A stretch of 64,000 nucleotides of DNA from Chamaelirium japonicum (lineage: Eukaryota > Streptophyta > Magnoliopsida > Liliales > Melanthiaceae): contig CANTAL010000205.1 in assembly GCA_947650365.1 (NCBI GenBank), positions 372,001 through 436,000 on the forward strand. Direction: 5' to 3'. Made by a program: the position numbers and the translations under genes. The notes under the pieces were generated by a model. It was given only the letters and a program-made list of their open reading frames with translations. It did not search any database and was not told the DNA's origin. The number at the start of each line of letters is the position of its first letter. Within the stretch, counting starts at the first letter, position 1. Positions 1 to 13,065 of the stretch are shown in pieces.

Positions 1-222
1 AGATTGTGCGAATGAATTAGAATGGATCGTACGAATAAATTAGAATGGATCATATGAATGAATTAGAATGGATCGTGCGAATGAATTAGAATGGATCGTA
101 CGAATGAATTAGAATGGATACATTCATGCGAATGAATTAGAATGGATCGTACGAATGAGTAAGAATGGATTGTACGAATGAAATAGAATGGATCGTACGA
201 ATGAACTAGAATGGATCGTGAT
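1..222 (+). repeat. Satellite block, plus orientation
   Basis: Includes a 28-mer near 115-130 followed by GAGTAAG and GAAATAG variants. It ends at the junction GATCGTGATCGAATC. Confidence 0.93.
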
Positions 223-1087
223 CGAATCTAATTCATTCGCACGATCCATTCTAATTCATTCGTACGATCCATTTTGTTTCATTCGTACGATCCATTCTTA
301 CAAATTCGTACGATCCATTATAATTCATTTGCACGAATGTATCCATTCTAATTCATTCATACGATCCATTCTAATTCATTCGCACGATCCATTCTAATTC
401 ATTCATACGATCCATTCTAATTCATTCATACAATCTATTCTAATTCATTAGCACGATCCATTCTAATTCATTCATACGATCCATTCTAATTCATTCATAC
501 GATCCATTCTATTTCATTCGTATGATGCATTCTAATTCATTCATACGATCCATTCTATTTCAATCGTACGATCCATTCTTACTCGTTCGTACGATCCATT
601 CTAATTCATTCGCACGATCCAATCTAATTCATTCGCACGAACCATTCTAATTCATTCGTACGATCCATTCTATTTTATTCGTACGATCCATTCTTACTCA
701 TTCGTACGATCAATTCTAATTCATTCGCATGAATGTATCCATTCTAATTCATTCGTATGATCTATTCTATTTCATTCGCACGATCCATTCTAATTCATTC
801 GTACGATCCATTCTAATTCATTCGTATGATCCATTCTAATTCATTCGCACAATCTATTCTAATTCATTCGTACGATCCATTCTAATTCATTAGCACGATC
901 CATTCTAATTCATTCGCACAATCTACTCTAATTCATTCATACAATCCATTCTAATTCTTTCGCATGAATGTATTCATTCTAATTCATTCGTACGATCCAT
1001 TCTTACTCATTCGTACGATCCAATCTAATTCATTCGCACGATCCATTCTAATTCATCTTTCGAACAATCTATTCTAATTCAATCGCA
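223..1087 (-). repeat. Satellite block, minus orientation
   Basis: Units read as CCATTCTAATTCATTCGTAC on the plus strand. 28-mers occur near 330, 725 and 960. Junction with the next block is at AATCGCACGAATTAG. Confidence 0.93.
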
Positions 1088-2790
1088 CGAATTAGAATGG
1101 ATTGTATGAATGAATTAGAATGGATCGTGCGAATGAATTAGAATGGATCGTACGAATGGGATCATACGAAGGAATTAGGGTGGATCGTACGAATGAATTA
1201 GAATGGATACATTCGTGCGAAAGAATTAGAATGGATTGTATGAATGAATTATAATGGATCGTGCGAATGAATTAGAATGGATCGTGCGAATGAATTAGAA
1301 TGGTTCGTACGAATGAATTAGAATAGATTGTGCGAATGAATTAGAATGGATCGTGCTAATGAATTAGAATGGATCGTACGAATGAATTAGAATTAGAATG
1401 GATCGTACGAATGAGTAAGAATAGATCGTACGAATGAAATAGAATAAGAATGGATCGTACGAATGAAATAGAATGGATCGTACGAATGAATTAGAATGGA
1501 TCGTGCTAATGAATTAGAATGGATCGTACGAATGAATAAGAATAGATTGTGCGAATGAATTAGAATGGATCGTCCGAATGAATTAGAATGGATCGTATGA
1601 ATGAATTAGAATGGATCATGTGAATGAATTAGAATGGATCGTACGAATGAATTAGAATAGATACATTCGTACGAATGAATTAGAATGGATTATATGAATG
1701 AATTAGAATAGATCGTATGAATAAATTAGAATGGATCGTATGAATGAATTAGAATTGATCGTGCGAATGAATTTGAATGGATCGTACGAATGAATTAGAA
1801 TGGATCGTACGAATGTATTAGAATGGATCGTGCGAACGAATTAGAATGGATCGTACAAATGTATTAGAATGGATACATTCGTGCGAATGAATTAGAATGG
1901 ATCGTACGAATGAGTAAGAATGGATCGTACGAATGAATTAGAATGAATATATTCGTGCGAAAAAATTAGAATAGATTGTATGAATGAATTAGAATAGATT
2001 GTGCGAATGAATTAGAATGGATCGTGCTAATGAATTAGAATGGATCGTACGAATGAATTAGAATAGATTGTGCGAATGAATTAGAATGGATCGTACGAAT
2101 GAAATAGAATGGATCGTACGAATGAATTAGAATGGATCGTGCTAATTAATTAGAATGGATCGTACGAAGGAATTCATGCGAATGAATTAGAATGGATCGT
2201 ACGAATGAGTAAGAATGGATCGTACGAATGAAATAGAATGGATCGTACGAATGAATTAGAATGGATAGTGCAAATGAATTAGAATGGATCGTACGAATAA
2301 ATTAGAATGGACACATTCGTGCGATCCATTCGAATGGATCGTACGAATGAATTAGAATGGATCATACGAATGAATTAGAATGGATCGTACGAATGAATTA
2401 GAATGGATCATGCTAATGAATTAGAATGGATCGTACGAATGAATTAGAATAGATAGTGCGAATGAAGGAGAATGGTTCGTATGAATGAATTAGAATGGAT
2501 CGTGCGAATGAATTAGAATGGATCGTACGAATGAATTAGAATGGATCGTATAAATATATTAGAATGGATCGTGCGAATGAATTAGAATAGATCGTACGAA
2601 TGAATTTGAATAGATACATATGAAAGATTGGATCGTACGTATGAATTAGAATGGATCGTGCAAATGAATTAGAATGGATCGTGCGAATGAATTAGATTGG
2701 ATCGTGCGAATGAATTAGAATGGATCGTACGAATGAGTAAGAATGGATCGTACGAATGAAATAGAATGGATCGTATGAATGAATTAGAAT
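1088..2790 (+). repeat. Satellite block, plus orientation
   Basis: Contains the GAAGGAATTAGGGTGG variant near 1170 followed by a 28-mer, and several GAGTAAG/GAAATAG pairs. Ends at GAATTAGAATGATCCACCC, where the reverse-strand form of the GGGTGG variant begins. Confidence 0.93.
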
Positions 2791-3203
2791 GATCCACCCT
2801 AATTTCTTCGAATGATCCATTCTAATTCATTCTCACGAATATATCTATTCTAATTCATTCGTACGATCCATTCGAATTTATTCATACGATCCATTCTAAT
2901 TCATTCATACGATCAAATCAAATTCATTCGCACGAATGTATCCATTCTAATTCATTCTTATGATCCATTCTAAATCATTCACACAATCTATTCTAATTCA
3001 TTCGTACGATCAATTCTAATTCATTCGCACGATCCATTCTAATTGAATGATCCAATCTAATTCATTCGTACGATCCATTCTAATTCATTCGTACGATCCA
3101 TTCTAATTCATTCTTACGATTCACCCTAATTCCTTCATATGATCCATTCTAATTCATTCGTACGATCCATTCTAATTCATTCGCACGATCCATTCTAATT
3201 TAT
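2791..3203 (-). repeat. Satellite block, minus orientation
   Basis: Inverted units, with 28-mer variants near 2830 and 2930. Switches back at TAATTTATTATATGAATGA. Confidence 0.92.
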
Positions 3204-3455
3204 TATATGAATGAATTAGAATGGATCGTACAAATGAATTAGAATGAATCGTGCGAAAGAATTAGAATGGATTGTATGAATGAATTAGAATGGATAGTAT
3301 GAATAAATTAGATTGCACGATCCATTCTGATTCATTCATACATTTTAATTAGAATGGATCGTATAAATGAATTAGCTCGATCCATTCTAATTCATTCGTA
3401 CGATCCATTCTAATTCATTCTAATTCATTCGCACGATCCATTCTAATTCATTGGC
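3204..3455. repeat. Satellite, rapidly alternating orientation
   Basis: Orientation flips four times in about 250 bp: plus to about 3312, minus about 3314-3342, plus about 3343-3375, minus to 3455. Some pieces are shorter than two units. Confidence 0.88.
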
Positions 3456-3942
3456 ACGAATGAATTAGAATGGATCGTACGAAATAATTATAATGGATAC
3501 ATTCGTGGGAATGAATTAGAATGGATCGTACGAAGGAATTAGAATGGATCATATGAATGAATTAGAATGGATCATATGAATGAATTCGAATAGATCGTAC
3601 GAATAAATTAGAATAGATTGTGTGATTGAATTAGAATGGATCGTACGAATGAATTAGAATAGATTGTGCGAATAAATAAGAATGGATCGTACGAATGAAT
3701 TAGAATGGATACATTCGTGCGAATGAATTAGAATGGATCGTACGAATGGATCGTACGAAGGAATTAGAATGAATTAGAATGGATACATTCGTGCGAATGA
3801 ATTAGAATGGATCGTATGAATGAATTAGATTGGATCGTATGAATGAATTAGAATGGATCGTACGTATGAATTAGAATAGATACATTCATGGGAATGAATT
3901 TGAATGGATCGTACGAAGGAATTAGAATGGATCGTATGTATA
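3456..3942 (+). repeat. Satellite block, plus orientation
   Basis: Carries the marker series GAAGGAATTAG and CATGGGAATG. The stretch near 3757 matches 11051 at a spacing of 7294 bp, marking the start of a segmental duplication. Ends at TATAAATTCTATTTCATT. Confidence 0.92.
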
Positions 3943-5363
3943 AATTCTATTTCATTATAATTCATTAGCATGATCCATTCTAATCCATTCTAATTCATTC
4001 GTACAATCCATTATAATTCATACAAAGGAATTAATTCATACGGTCCAATCTAATTCATTCGTACGATCTATTATATTCATTCGTACGATCCATTCTATTT
4101 CATTCACACGAATGTATCCATTCTAATTCTTTCATACGATCCATTCTAATTGATTCGCACAATCTATTCTAATTCATTCGTACGATCCATTCTAATTCAT
4201 TTGCACGATCCATTCTAATTCATTCGCACGAATGTATCCATTCTAATTCATTCCCATGAATGTATCCATTCTAATTCATTCGCACGATCCAATCTAATTC
4301 ATTCGCACGATCCATTCTAATTCATTCGTACGATCATTTCTATTTCATTCATACGATCCATTCTAACCTTATCGTACGATCCATTCTAATTCATTCGCAT
4401 GAATGTATCCATTCTAATTCATTCATACGATCCATTCTAATTCATTCGCACGATCCATTCTAATTCATTCATACGATCCATTCTAATTCATTCGTACGAT
4501 CCATTCTTATTCATTCATACAATACATTCTAATTCATTCATACGATCCATTCTAATTTCTTCGTACGATCCATTCTAATTCATTCGCACGATCCAGTCTA
4601 ATTCATTCGCACGATTCATTCTAATTCATTCGTACGATCCATTCTAATTCATTCATACAATCCATTCTAATTCTTTTGCACAAATGTATCCATTCTAATT
4701 CATTCGTACGATCCATTCTAGTTCATTCGTACGATCTATTCTAATTCCTTCGTACGATCCATTCTAATTCATTCGTACAATCCATTCTAATTCATTCATA
4801 CGATCCATTCTAATTCATTCATACAATCCATTCTAATTCTTTCGCACGAATGTATCCATTCTAATACATTCGTACGATCCACCCTAATTCCTTCGTTTGA
4901 TCCTTTCCAATTCATTCGCACGAATGTATCCATTCTAATTCATTCATACGATCTATTCGAATTGATTCATACGATCCATTCTAATTCACTCATACGATAC
5001 ATTCTATTTCATTCGTACGATCCATTCTTACTCATTCGTACGATCCATTCTAATTCATTCGCATGATCCAATCTAATTCTTTCGCACGATCCATTCTAAT
5101 TCATTCGTACGATCCATTCTATTTCATTCGTACGATCCATTCTTACTCATTCGTACAATCCATTCTAATTCATTAGCACGAATGTATCCATTCTAATTTA
5201 TTCGTACGATCCATTCTAATTCATTCGCACGATCCATTCTAATTCATTCATACGATCCATTCTAATTCAATCGTACGATCTATTCTAATTCATTCGCACG
5301 ATCCATTCTAATTCATTCGGACAATCTATTCTAATTCATTCGTAATTCATTCGTACGATCATT
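3943..5363 (-). repeat. Satellite block, minus orientation
   Basis: Begins with irregular truncated units and a GGAATTAATTCATAC mini-junction at 4027 that is shared with 11321. The distal end carries a truncated unit (CGTAATTCATTC) before the hairpin element. Duplicated at about 11.2-12.9 kb. Confidence 0.92.
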
Positions 5364-5532
5364 CAGGTGTTTCGGTTGCGGCCTCATACTTTGTGTTTGG
5401 TTGAATACAAAGGTGCACCTTTGAATGACTTAGAATGGATCACACAGGGTCTCCCCACGATCAACTAACGTTCAAAGGTGCACCTTATTATTCAACCAAA
5501 TACAAAGTTTGAGGCTGCAACCTAAACACCTG
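5364..5532. mobile_element. 169-bp inverted-repeat (MITE-like/foldback) element, copy 1
   Basis: Two arms of about 62 bp are inverted copies of each other (CAGGTGTTT at the left end, AAACACCTG at the right). They enclose a spacer of about 45 bp that itself contains one satellite-like piece (ACTTAGAATGGATC). The arms hold a 12-bp palindrome AAGGTGCACCTT. The flanks are palindromic too (GATCATT before, AATGATC after) and continue into inverted satellite, so no target duplication can be recognised. There is no coding capacity. It resembles a MITE in form, but I cannot assign a superfamily; it could instead be a foldback formed during satellite inversion. Confidence 0.75.
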
Positions 5533-7402
5533 AATGATCATGCGAATGAATTACGAATGAATTAGAATAGATTGTGCGAATGAATTAGAATGGATCGTGC
5601 GAATGAATTAGAATGGATCGTACGAATGAATTAGAATGGATCGTGCGAATGAATTAGAATGGATTGTACGAATGAATTAGAATGGATACATTCGTGCGAA
5701 TGAATTAGAATGGATTGTACGAATGAGTAAGAATGGATCGTACGAATGAAATAGAATGGTTCGTACGAATGAATTACAATGGATCGTTCGAATGAGTTAG
5801 ATTGGATCGTGGGAATGAATTAGAATGGATCGTACGAATGAATTAGAATGGATACATTCTTGCGAATGAGTTAGAATGGATCGTGCAAATGAATTAGAAT
5901 GGATCGTGCGAATGAATTAGAATGGATCTTACGAATGAATTAGAATAGAATGTGCGAATGAATTAGAATGGATCGTACGAATGAATTAGAATGGATACAT
6001 TCGTACGAATGAATTAGAATGGATCATATGAATGAATTAGAATGGATCGTATAAATGAATTCGAATGGATCATACGAATGAATTAGAATGGATAGATTCG
6101 TGCGAATAAACTTGAATGGATCATACGAAGGAATTAGGGTGGATCGTACGAATGAATCAGAATGGATACATTCGTGCAAAACAATTATAATGGATTGTAT
6201 GAATGAATTAGAATGGATTGTATGAATGAATTAGAATAGATCGTGCGAATGAATTAGAATGGATCGTACGAATGAATTAGAATGGATCGTATGAATGAAT
6301 TAGAATGGATCGTACGAATGAATTAGAATGGATACATTCATGCGAATGAATTAGAATGGATCGTATGAATGAGTAACAATGGATCGTACGAATGAAATAG
6401 AATGGATCGTACGAATGAATTAGAATGGATTGTGCTAATAAATTAGAATGGATCATACGAATGAATTAGAATAGATTGTGCGAATGAATTAGAATTGATC
6501 GTACGAATGAATTAAATGGATCATATGAATGAATTAGAATGGATCGTGCGAATGAATTAGAATGGATCGTACGAATGAATTAGAATGGATACATTCGTGC
6601 GAATGAATTAGAATGGATCGTACGAATGAGTAAGAATGGATCGTCCGAATGAAATAGAAAGGATCGTACGAATGAATTAGAATGGATCATGCTAATGAAT
6701 TAGAATGGATCGTACGAATGAATTAGAATAGATTGTGCAAATAAATTAGAATGGAACGTACGAATGAATTAGAATGGATCGTATGAATGAATTAGAATGG
6801 ATCGTGTGAATGAATTAGAATGGATCGTACGAATGAATTAGAATGGATTGTATGAATGAATTAGAATCGATCGTATGAATGAATTAGAATGGGTCGTGCG
6901 AATGAATTAGAATGGATCATACGAATGAATTAGAATGGATCATACGAAGAAATTGGGGTGGATTGTACGAATGAGTTAGAATGGATACATTCGTGTGAAA
7001 GAATTAGAATGGATTGTATGAATGAATTAGAATGGATCGTATGAATGAATTAGAAAGTATCGTGCGAATGAATTAGAATGGATCGTATAAATGAATTAGA
7101 ATAGATCGTATGAATGAATTAGAATGGATCATGCGAATAAATTAGAATGGATCCTACGAATGAATTAGAATGGATACATTCATGTGAATGAATTGGAATG
7201 GATCGTACGAATGAGTAAGAATGGATCGTACGAATGAAATAGAATGGATTATAAGAATGAATTAGAATGGATCATGCTAATGAATTAGATTAGATCGTAC
7301 GACGAATGAATTAGAATGGATACATTCATGCGAATGAATTAGAATGGATCATAGGAATGAGTAAGAATGGATCATATGAATGAAATGGAATGGATCATAC
7401 GA
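5533..7402 (+). repeat. Satellite block, plus orientation
   Basis: Holds a clear higher-order repeat: 28-mer at 6330, then GAGTAA, GAAATAG, a normal unit, GTGCTAAT, a normal unit, AATAGATTGTGCG and four more units up to the next 28-mer at 6587 (257 bp). Also holds GGGTGG-class units near 6140 and 6955. Switches at CATACGAATGTATCC. Confidence 0.94.
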
Positions 7403-10228
7403 ATGTATCCATTCTATTTCATTCATACGATCCATTCTTACTCATTCGTACGATCCATTCAAATTCATTCGCACGAATGTATCCATTCAAATTCATTCGT
7501 ATGATCCATTCTAATTCATTCACACGATCAATTCTAATTCATTCATACGATCCATTCTAATTCATTCATACGATCCATTCTAATTTATTCGTACGAATGT
7601 ATCCATTCTAATTCATTCGTACGATCCATTCTAATTCATTCGCACAATCTATTCTAATTCATTCGTACGATCCATTCTAATTCATTCGCACAATCTATTC
7701 TAATTCATTCGTACGATCCATTCTAATTCATTCATACGATCCATTCTAATTCATTCACACGATCTATTCTGATTCATTCATACGATCCATTCTAATTCAT
7801 TCATACAATCCATTCTAATTCTTTCGCACGAATGTATCCATTCTAATTCATTCGTACGATCCACCCAAATTCCTTCGTATTATCCATTCTAATTCATTCG
7901 TATGATCCATTCTAATTCATTCGCACGATCCATTCTAATTCATTCATACGATCCATTCTAATTCATTCGTACGATCCATTCTAATTCATTCGTATAATCT
8001 ATTCTAATTCATTCGTACGATCCATTCTAATTCATTACCACGATCCATTCTAATTCATTTGTATGATCCTTTCTAATTTATTAGCACGATCAATTCTAAT
8101 TCATTCGCCCGAATGTATCCATTCTAATTCATTCGTACGATCCATTCTAATTCATTCGCACAATCTATTCTAATTCATTCATACGATCCACCCTAATTCC
8201 TTCGTATGATCCATTCTATTTAATTCGCACGAATGTATCCATTGTAATTCATTCGTACGATCCAATCTAATTCATTCATACGATCCATTCTAATTCATTC
8301 ATACAATCCATTGTGCGATCCATTCTAATTCATTCATAAGATCATTCATATGATCCGTTCTAATTCATTCATACGATCCATTCTAATTCATTCATACGAT
8401 CCATTCTAATTCATTTGCACGATCCATTCAAATTTATTCATACGAATGTATCCATTCTAATTCATACGTACGATCCATTCTAATTCATTCGCACGATCCA
8501 TTCTAATTCATTCATACGACCCATTTTAATTCATTTGTACGATCCATTCTAATTCATTCGCACGATCCATTCTAATTCATTTGTACGATCCATTCTAATT
8601 CATTCATACAATCCATTCTAATTCTTTTGTACGAATGTATCCATTCTAATTCATTCGTATGATCTATTCTATTTCATTCACACTATCCATTCTAATTCAT
8701 TCATACGATCCATTCGAATACATTCGTACGATCCATTCTAATTCATTCGTACGATCCTTTCTAATTCATTCGTATGATCCACCCTAATTCCTTCGTATGA
8801 TCCATTCTAATTTATTCGCACCAATGTATCCATTCTAATTCATTCGTACGGTCCATTCGAATTCTTTCTACGATCCATTCTATTTCATTCGTACGATCCA
8901 TTCTAATTCATTCGCACGATCCATTCTAACTCATTCATACAATACATTCTAATTCATTTGTATGATCCATTCTAATTCCTTCGTATGATCCATTCTAATT
9001 CATTCGTACGATCCATTCTAATTCATTCGTACGATCCATTCTAATTCTTTCATACGATTCATTCTTTCTCATTCGTATGATCCATTCTTACTCATTCGTA
9101 CGATCCATTCTAATTCATTCACATGAATGTATCCATTCTTACTCATTCGTACGATCCATTCTAATTCATTCGCACGAATGTATCCAATCTAATTCGTTCG
9201 TACAATCCATTCTAATTCATTCGCACGATCCATTCTAATTCATTCATACGATCCATTCTAATTCATTCGTATGATCTATTCTAATTCATTCGCACGATCC
9301 ATTCTAATTTATTCATACGATCCATTCTAATTCATTCATACAATCTATTCTAATTCTTTTGCACGAATGTATCCATTCGAATTCATTCGTACGATCTACC
9401 TTAATTCCTTCGTATGATCCATTCTAATTCATTCGCACGAATGTATCCATTCTAATTCATTCATACGATCCATTCGAATTCATTCATACGATCGATTCTA
9501 ATTCATGTATACGATCCATTCTAATTCATTCGCACGAATGTATTCATTCGCACAATCTATTCTAATTCATTCGTACGATCCATTCTAATTCATTAGCACG
9601 ATCCATTCTAATTCATTCTTACGATCCATTTTATTTCATTCGTACGATCCATTCTTACTCATACGTATGCTCCATTCTAATTCATTTGCACGATCCATTC
9701 TAATTCATTCATACGAACCATTCTAATTCATTCGTACGATCCATTCCAATTCATTCGCACAATCTATTCTAATTTATTCGTACGATCCATTCTAAATCAT
9801 TAGCACGATCCGTTCTAATTCTTTCGTACGATCCATTCTAATTCATTCGTACGATCCATTCTAATTCATTCATACGATCCATTCTAATTCATTCGCACGA
9901 ATGTATCCGTTCTAATTCCTTTGTACGATCCGTTCTAATTCATTCGTACGATCCAATCTAATCCATTCTAATTCATCATTCGCATAATCTATTCTAATTC
10001 ATTCGTACGATCCATTCTAATTCATTAGCACGATCCAATCTAATTCATTCATACGATCCATTTTATTTCATTCGTACGATCCATTCTTTCTCATTCAAAC
10101 GATCCATTTTAATTCATTCGCACGAATGTATCCTTTCTAATTCATTCGTACGATCCATTCTAATTCATTCCTACAATCCACCCTAATTCCTTCGTATGAT
10201 CCATTCAAATTCATTCGCACGAATGTAT
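7403..10228 (-). repeat. Satellite block, minus orientation
   Basis: Long inverted block, with CCACCCTAATTCCTTCG variants (the complement of GGGTGG) near 7865, 8190, 8770 and 10175. Ends at GTATCGTACGAGAATTAG. Confidence 0.94.
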
Positions 10229-10351
10229 CGTACGAGAATTAGAATGGATCGTACGTATGAATTAGAATGGATTGTACGAATGAGTATGAATGGATCGTAC
10301 AAATGAATTAGAATGGATCGCACAAAGGAATAAATTAGAATGGATACATTT
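10229..10351 (+). repeat. Short satellite block, plus orientation
   Basis: About five units between two strand switches. The right junction is GGATACATTTGTACAATCC. Confidence 0.88.
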
Positions 10352-10852
10352 GTACAATCCATTCTAATTCATTCGTACGATCCATTCTAATTCATTCACA
10401 CGATGCATTCTAATTCTTTCGCACGAATGTATCAATTCTAATTAATTCGTACGATCCACCCTAATTCCTTCGTATGATCCATTCTAACTCATTTGTACGA
10501 TCCATTCTAATTCATTCGTATGATCCATTCTAATTCATTCGAACGATCCATTCAAATTCATTCATACGAACCATTCTAATTCATTCATACGATCCATTCT
10601 AATTCATTCGCACGAATGTATCCATTCTAATTCATTCGTACGATCCATTCTAATTCCTTCGTAAGATCCATTCTAATTCCTTCGTACGATCCATTCTAAT
10701 TCCTTCGTATGATCCATTCTATTTCATTCGTATGATCCATTCTAATTTCTTCGTACGATCCATTCTAATTAATTCGTACAATCCATTCTAATTCATTCAT
10801 ACAATCCATTCTAATTCATTCATACAATCCATTCTAATACTTTCACACGAAT
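10352..10852 (-). repeat. Satellite block, minus orientation
   Basis: Includes a run of consecutive ATTCCTTCG variants near 10655-10700. Ends at ACACGAATGTATTAGAATGG. Confidence 0.92.
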
Positions 10853-11237
10853 GTATTAGAATGGAATTTATGAATGAATTAGAATGGATCGTACAAATGA
10901 ATTAGAATGGATCGTGCGAATGAATTAGAATGGATCGTATGAATGAAATAGAATAGATTGTGCGAATGAATTAGAATGGATCGTACGAATGAATTAGAAT
11001 GGATACATTCGTGCGAATGAATTAGAATGGAACGTACGAATGGATCGTACGAAGGAATTAGAACGAATTAGAATGGATACATTCGTGCGAATAAATTAGA
11101 ATGGATCGTATGAATGAATTAGATTGGATCGTATGAATGAATTAGAATGGATCGTACATATGAATTAGAATGGATACATTCATGGGAATGAATTAGAATG
11201 GATCGTACGAAGGAATTAGAATGGATCGTACGTATGA
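10853..11237 (+). repeat. Satellite block, plus orientation
   Basis: Matches the 3456-3942 block in marker order, including the doubled GAATTAGAACGAATTAG at 11055 and CATGGGAATG near 11180, at a spacing of 7294 bp. Confidence 0.92.
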
Positions 11238-12896
11238 ATTCTATTTCATTCTAATTCATTAGCACGATCCATTCTATTCCATTCTAATTCATTCGTATAA
11301 TCCATTCTAATTCATACGAAGGAATTAATTCATACGATCCATTCTAATTCAATCATACGATCTATTCTATTCATTCGTACAATCCATTCTAATTCATTAG
11401 CACGAATGTATCCATTCTAATTCATTCATACGATCCATTCTAATTCTTTCGCACAATCTATTCTAATTCATTCGTACGATCCATTCTAATTCATTTGCAC
11501 GATCCATTCTAATTCATTTGCACGATCCATTCTAAATCATTCGCATGAATTTATCAATTCTAATTCATTCGCGCGAATGTATCCATTCTAATTCATTCGC
11601 ACGAATGTATCCATTCTAATTCTTTCGTACGATCAATTCTAATTCATTTGCACGATCAAATCTAATTCATTTGCACGATCCATTCTAATTCATTCGTACG
11701 ATCCATTCTATTTCATTCGTACGATCCATTCTTACTCATTCGTATGATCCATTTTAATTCATTCGCACGAATGTATCCATTCTAATTCATTCGTACGATC
11801 CATTCTATTTCATTCGTACGATCCATTCTTACTCATTCGTATGATCCATTTTAATTCATTCGCACGAATGTATCCATTCTAATTCATTCGTACGATCCAT
11901 TTTAATTGATTTGCACGATCCATTCTAATTTATTCGTACGATCCATTCTAATTCATTCGTATGATCCATTGTAATTCATTCGCACAATCCATTCTAATTC
12001 ATTCCTACAATACATTCTAATTCATTCATACGATCCATTCTAATTCCTTCGTACGATCCATTCAAATTCATTCGCACGATCCAATCTAATTCATTCGCAC
12101 GATCCATTCTAATTCATTCGTACGATCCATTCTAATTCATTCATACAATCCATTCTAATTCTTTTGCACGAATATATCCATTCTAATTCATTCGTATGAT
12201 CCATTCTAATTCCTTCGTACGATCCATTCTAATTCCTTCGTACGATCTATTCTATTTCATTCGTATGATCCATTCTAATTCCTTCATACGATACATTCTA
12301 ATTCATTCGTACAATCTATTCTAATTCATTCATACGATCCATTCTAATTCATTCAAACAATCCATTCTAATTCTTTCGCACGAATGTATCCATTCTAATT
12401 CATTCGTTTGATCCACCCTAATTCCTTCGTATGATCCATTCTAATTTATTCGCACGAATGTATCCATTCTAATTCATTCGTACGATCCATTCGAATTCAT
12501 TCATGCGATCCATTCTAATTCAATCATACGATCCGTTCTATTTCATTCGTACGATCTATTCTTACTCATTCGTATGATCCATTCTAATTCATTCGCATGA
12601 TCCAATCTAATTCATTCACACGATCCATTCTAATTCATTCGTACGATCCATTCTATTTCATTCGTATGATCCATTCTTACTCATTCGTACGATCCATTCT
12701 AATTCATTCACACGAATGTATCCGTTCTAATTCATTCGTACAATCCATTCTAATCATTCGCACGATCCATTCTAATTCAATCATACGATCCATTCTAATT
12801 CATTCTTACGATCCATTCTAATTCATTCGCACGATCCATTCTAATTCATTCGCACAATCTATTCTAAATCATTCGTAATTCATTTGCACGATCATT
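11238..12896 (-). repeat. Satellite block, minus orientation
   Basis: Second copy of the 3943-5363 segment. Shared landmarks include GGAATTAATTCATAC (11321), CCACCCTAATTCC at 12413 (spacing 7534 from 4881), and the truncated unit just before the hairpin element. Confidence 0.93.
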
Positions 12897-13065
12897 CAGA
12901 TGTTTAGGTTGCGGCATCAGACTTTGTATTTGGTTGAATACAATGGTGCACCTTTGAATGAATTAGAATGGATCACACAGGATCTCCCCACGATCAACTA
13001 ACGTTCAAAGGTGCACCTTTGTATTCAACCAAATACAAAGTCTGAGGCCGCAACCTAAAGACCTG
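12897..13065. mobile_element. 169-bp inverted-repeat (MITE-like/foldback) element, copy 2
   Basis: Same length and structure as copy 1 at 5364, offset by 7533 bp. The arms are 62 bp (CAGATGTTTAGG at the left, CCTAAAGACCTG at the right) with only a few arm-to-arm mismatches. The 45-bp spacer contains GAATTAGAATGGATC from the satellite followed by ACACAGGATCTCCCC. It is embedded at the same symmetric position between inverted satellite blocks, so the two copies most likely arose by duplication of the surrounding segment and not by two insertions. Confidence 0.75.

Noticed and set aside
188-397. Open frame of 69 codons in satellite
   Set aside because: It spans a strand-switch junction and consists of translated satellite units (HSNSFIRSILIH pattern). 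It has no promoter or homology.
12597-12821. 74-codon open frame in satellite
   Set aside because: A 69-bp (three-unit) periodic peptide; it is open only because ATTTC, TTACTC and 28-mer variants remove periodic stops.
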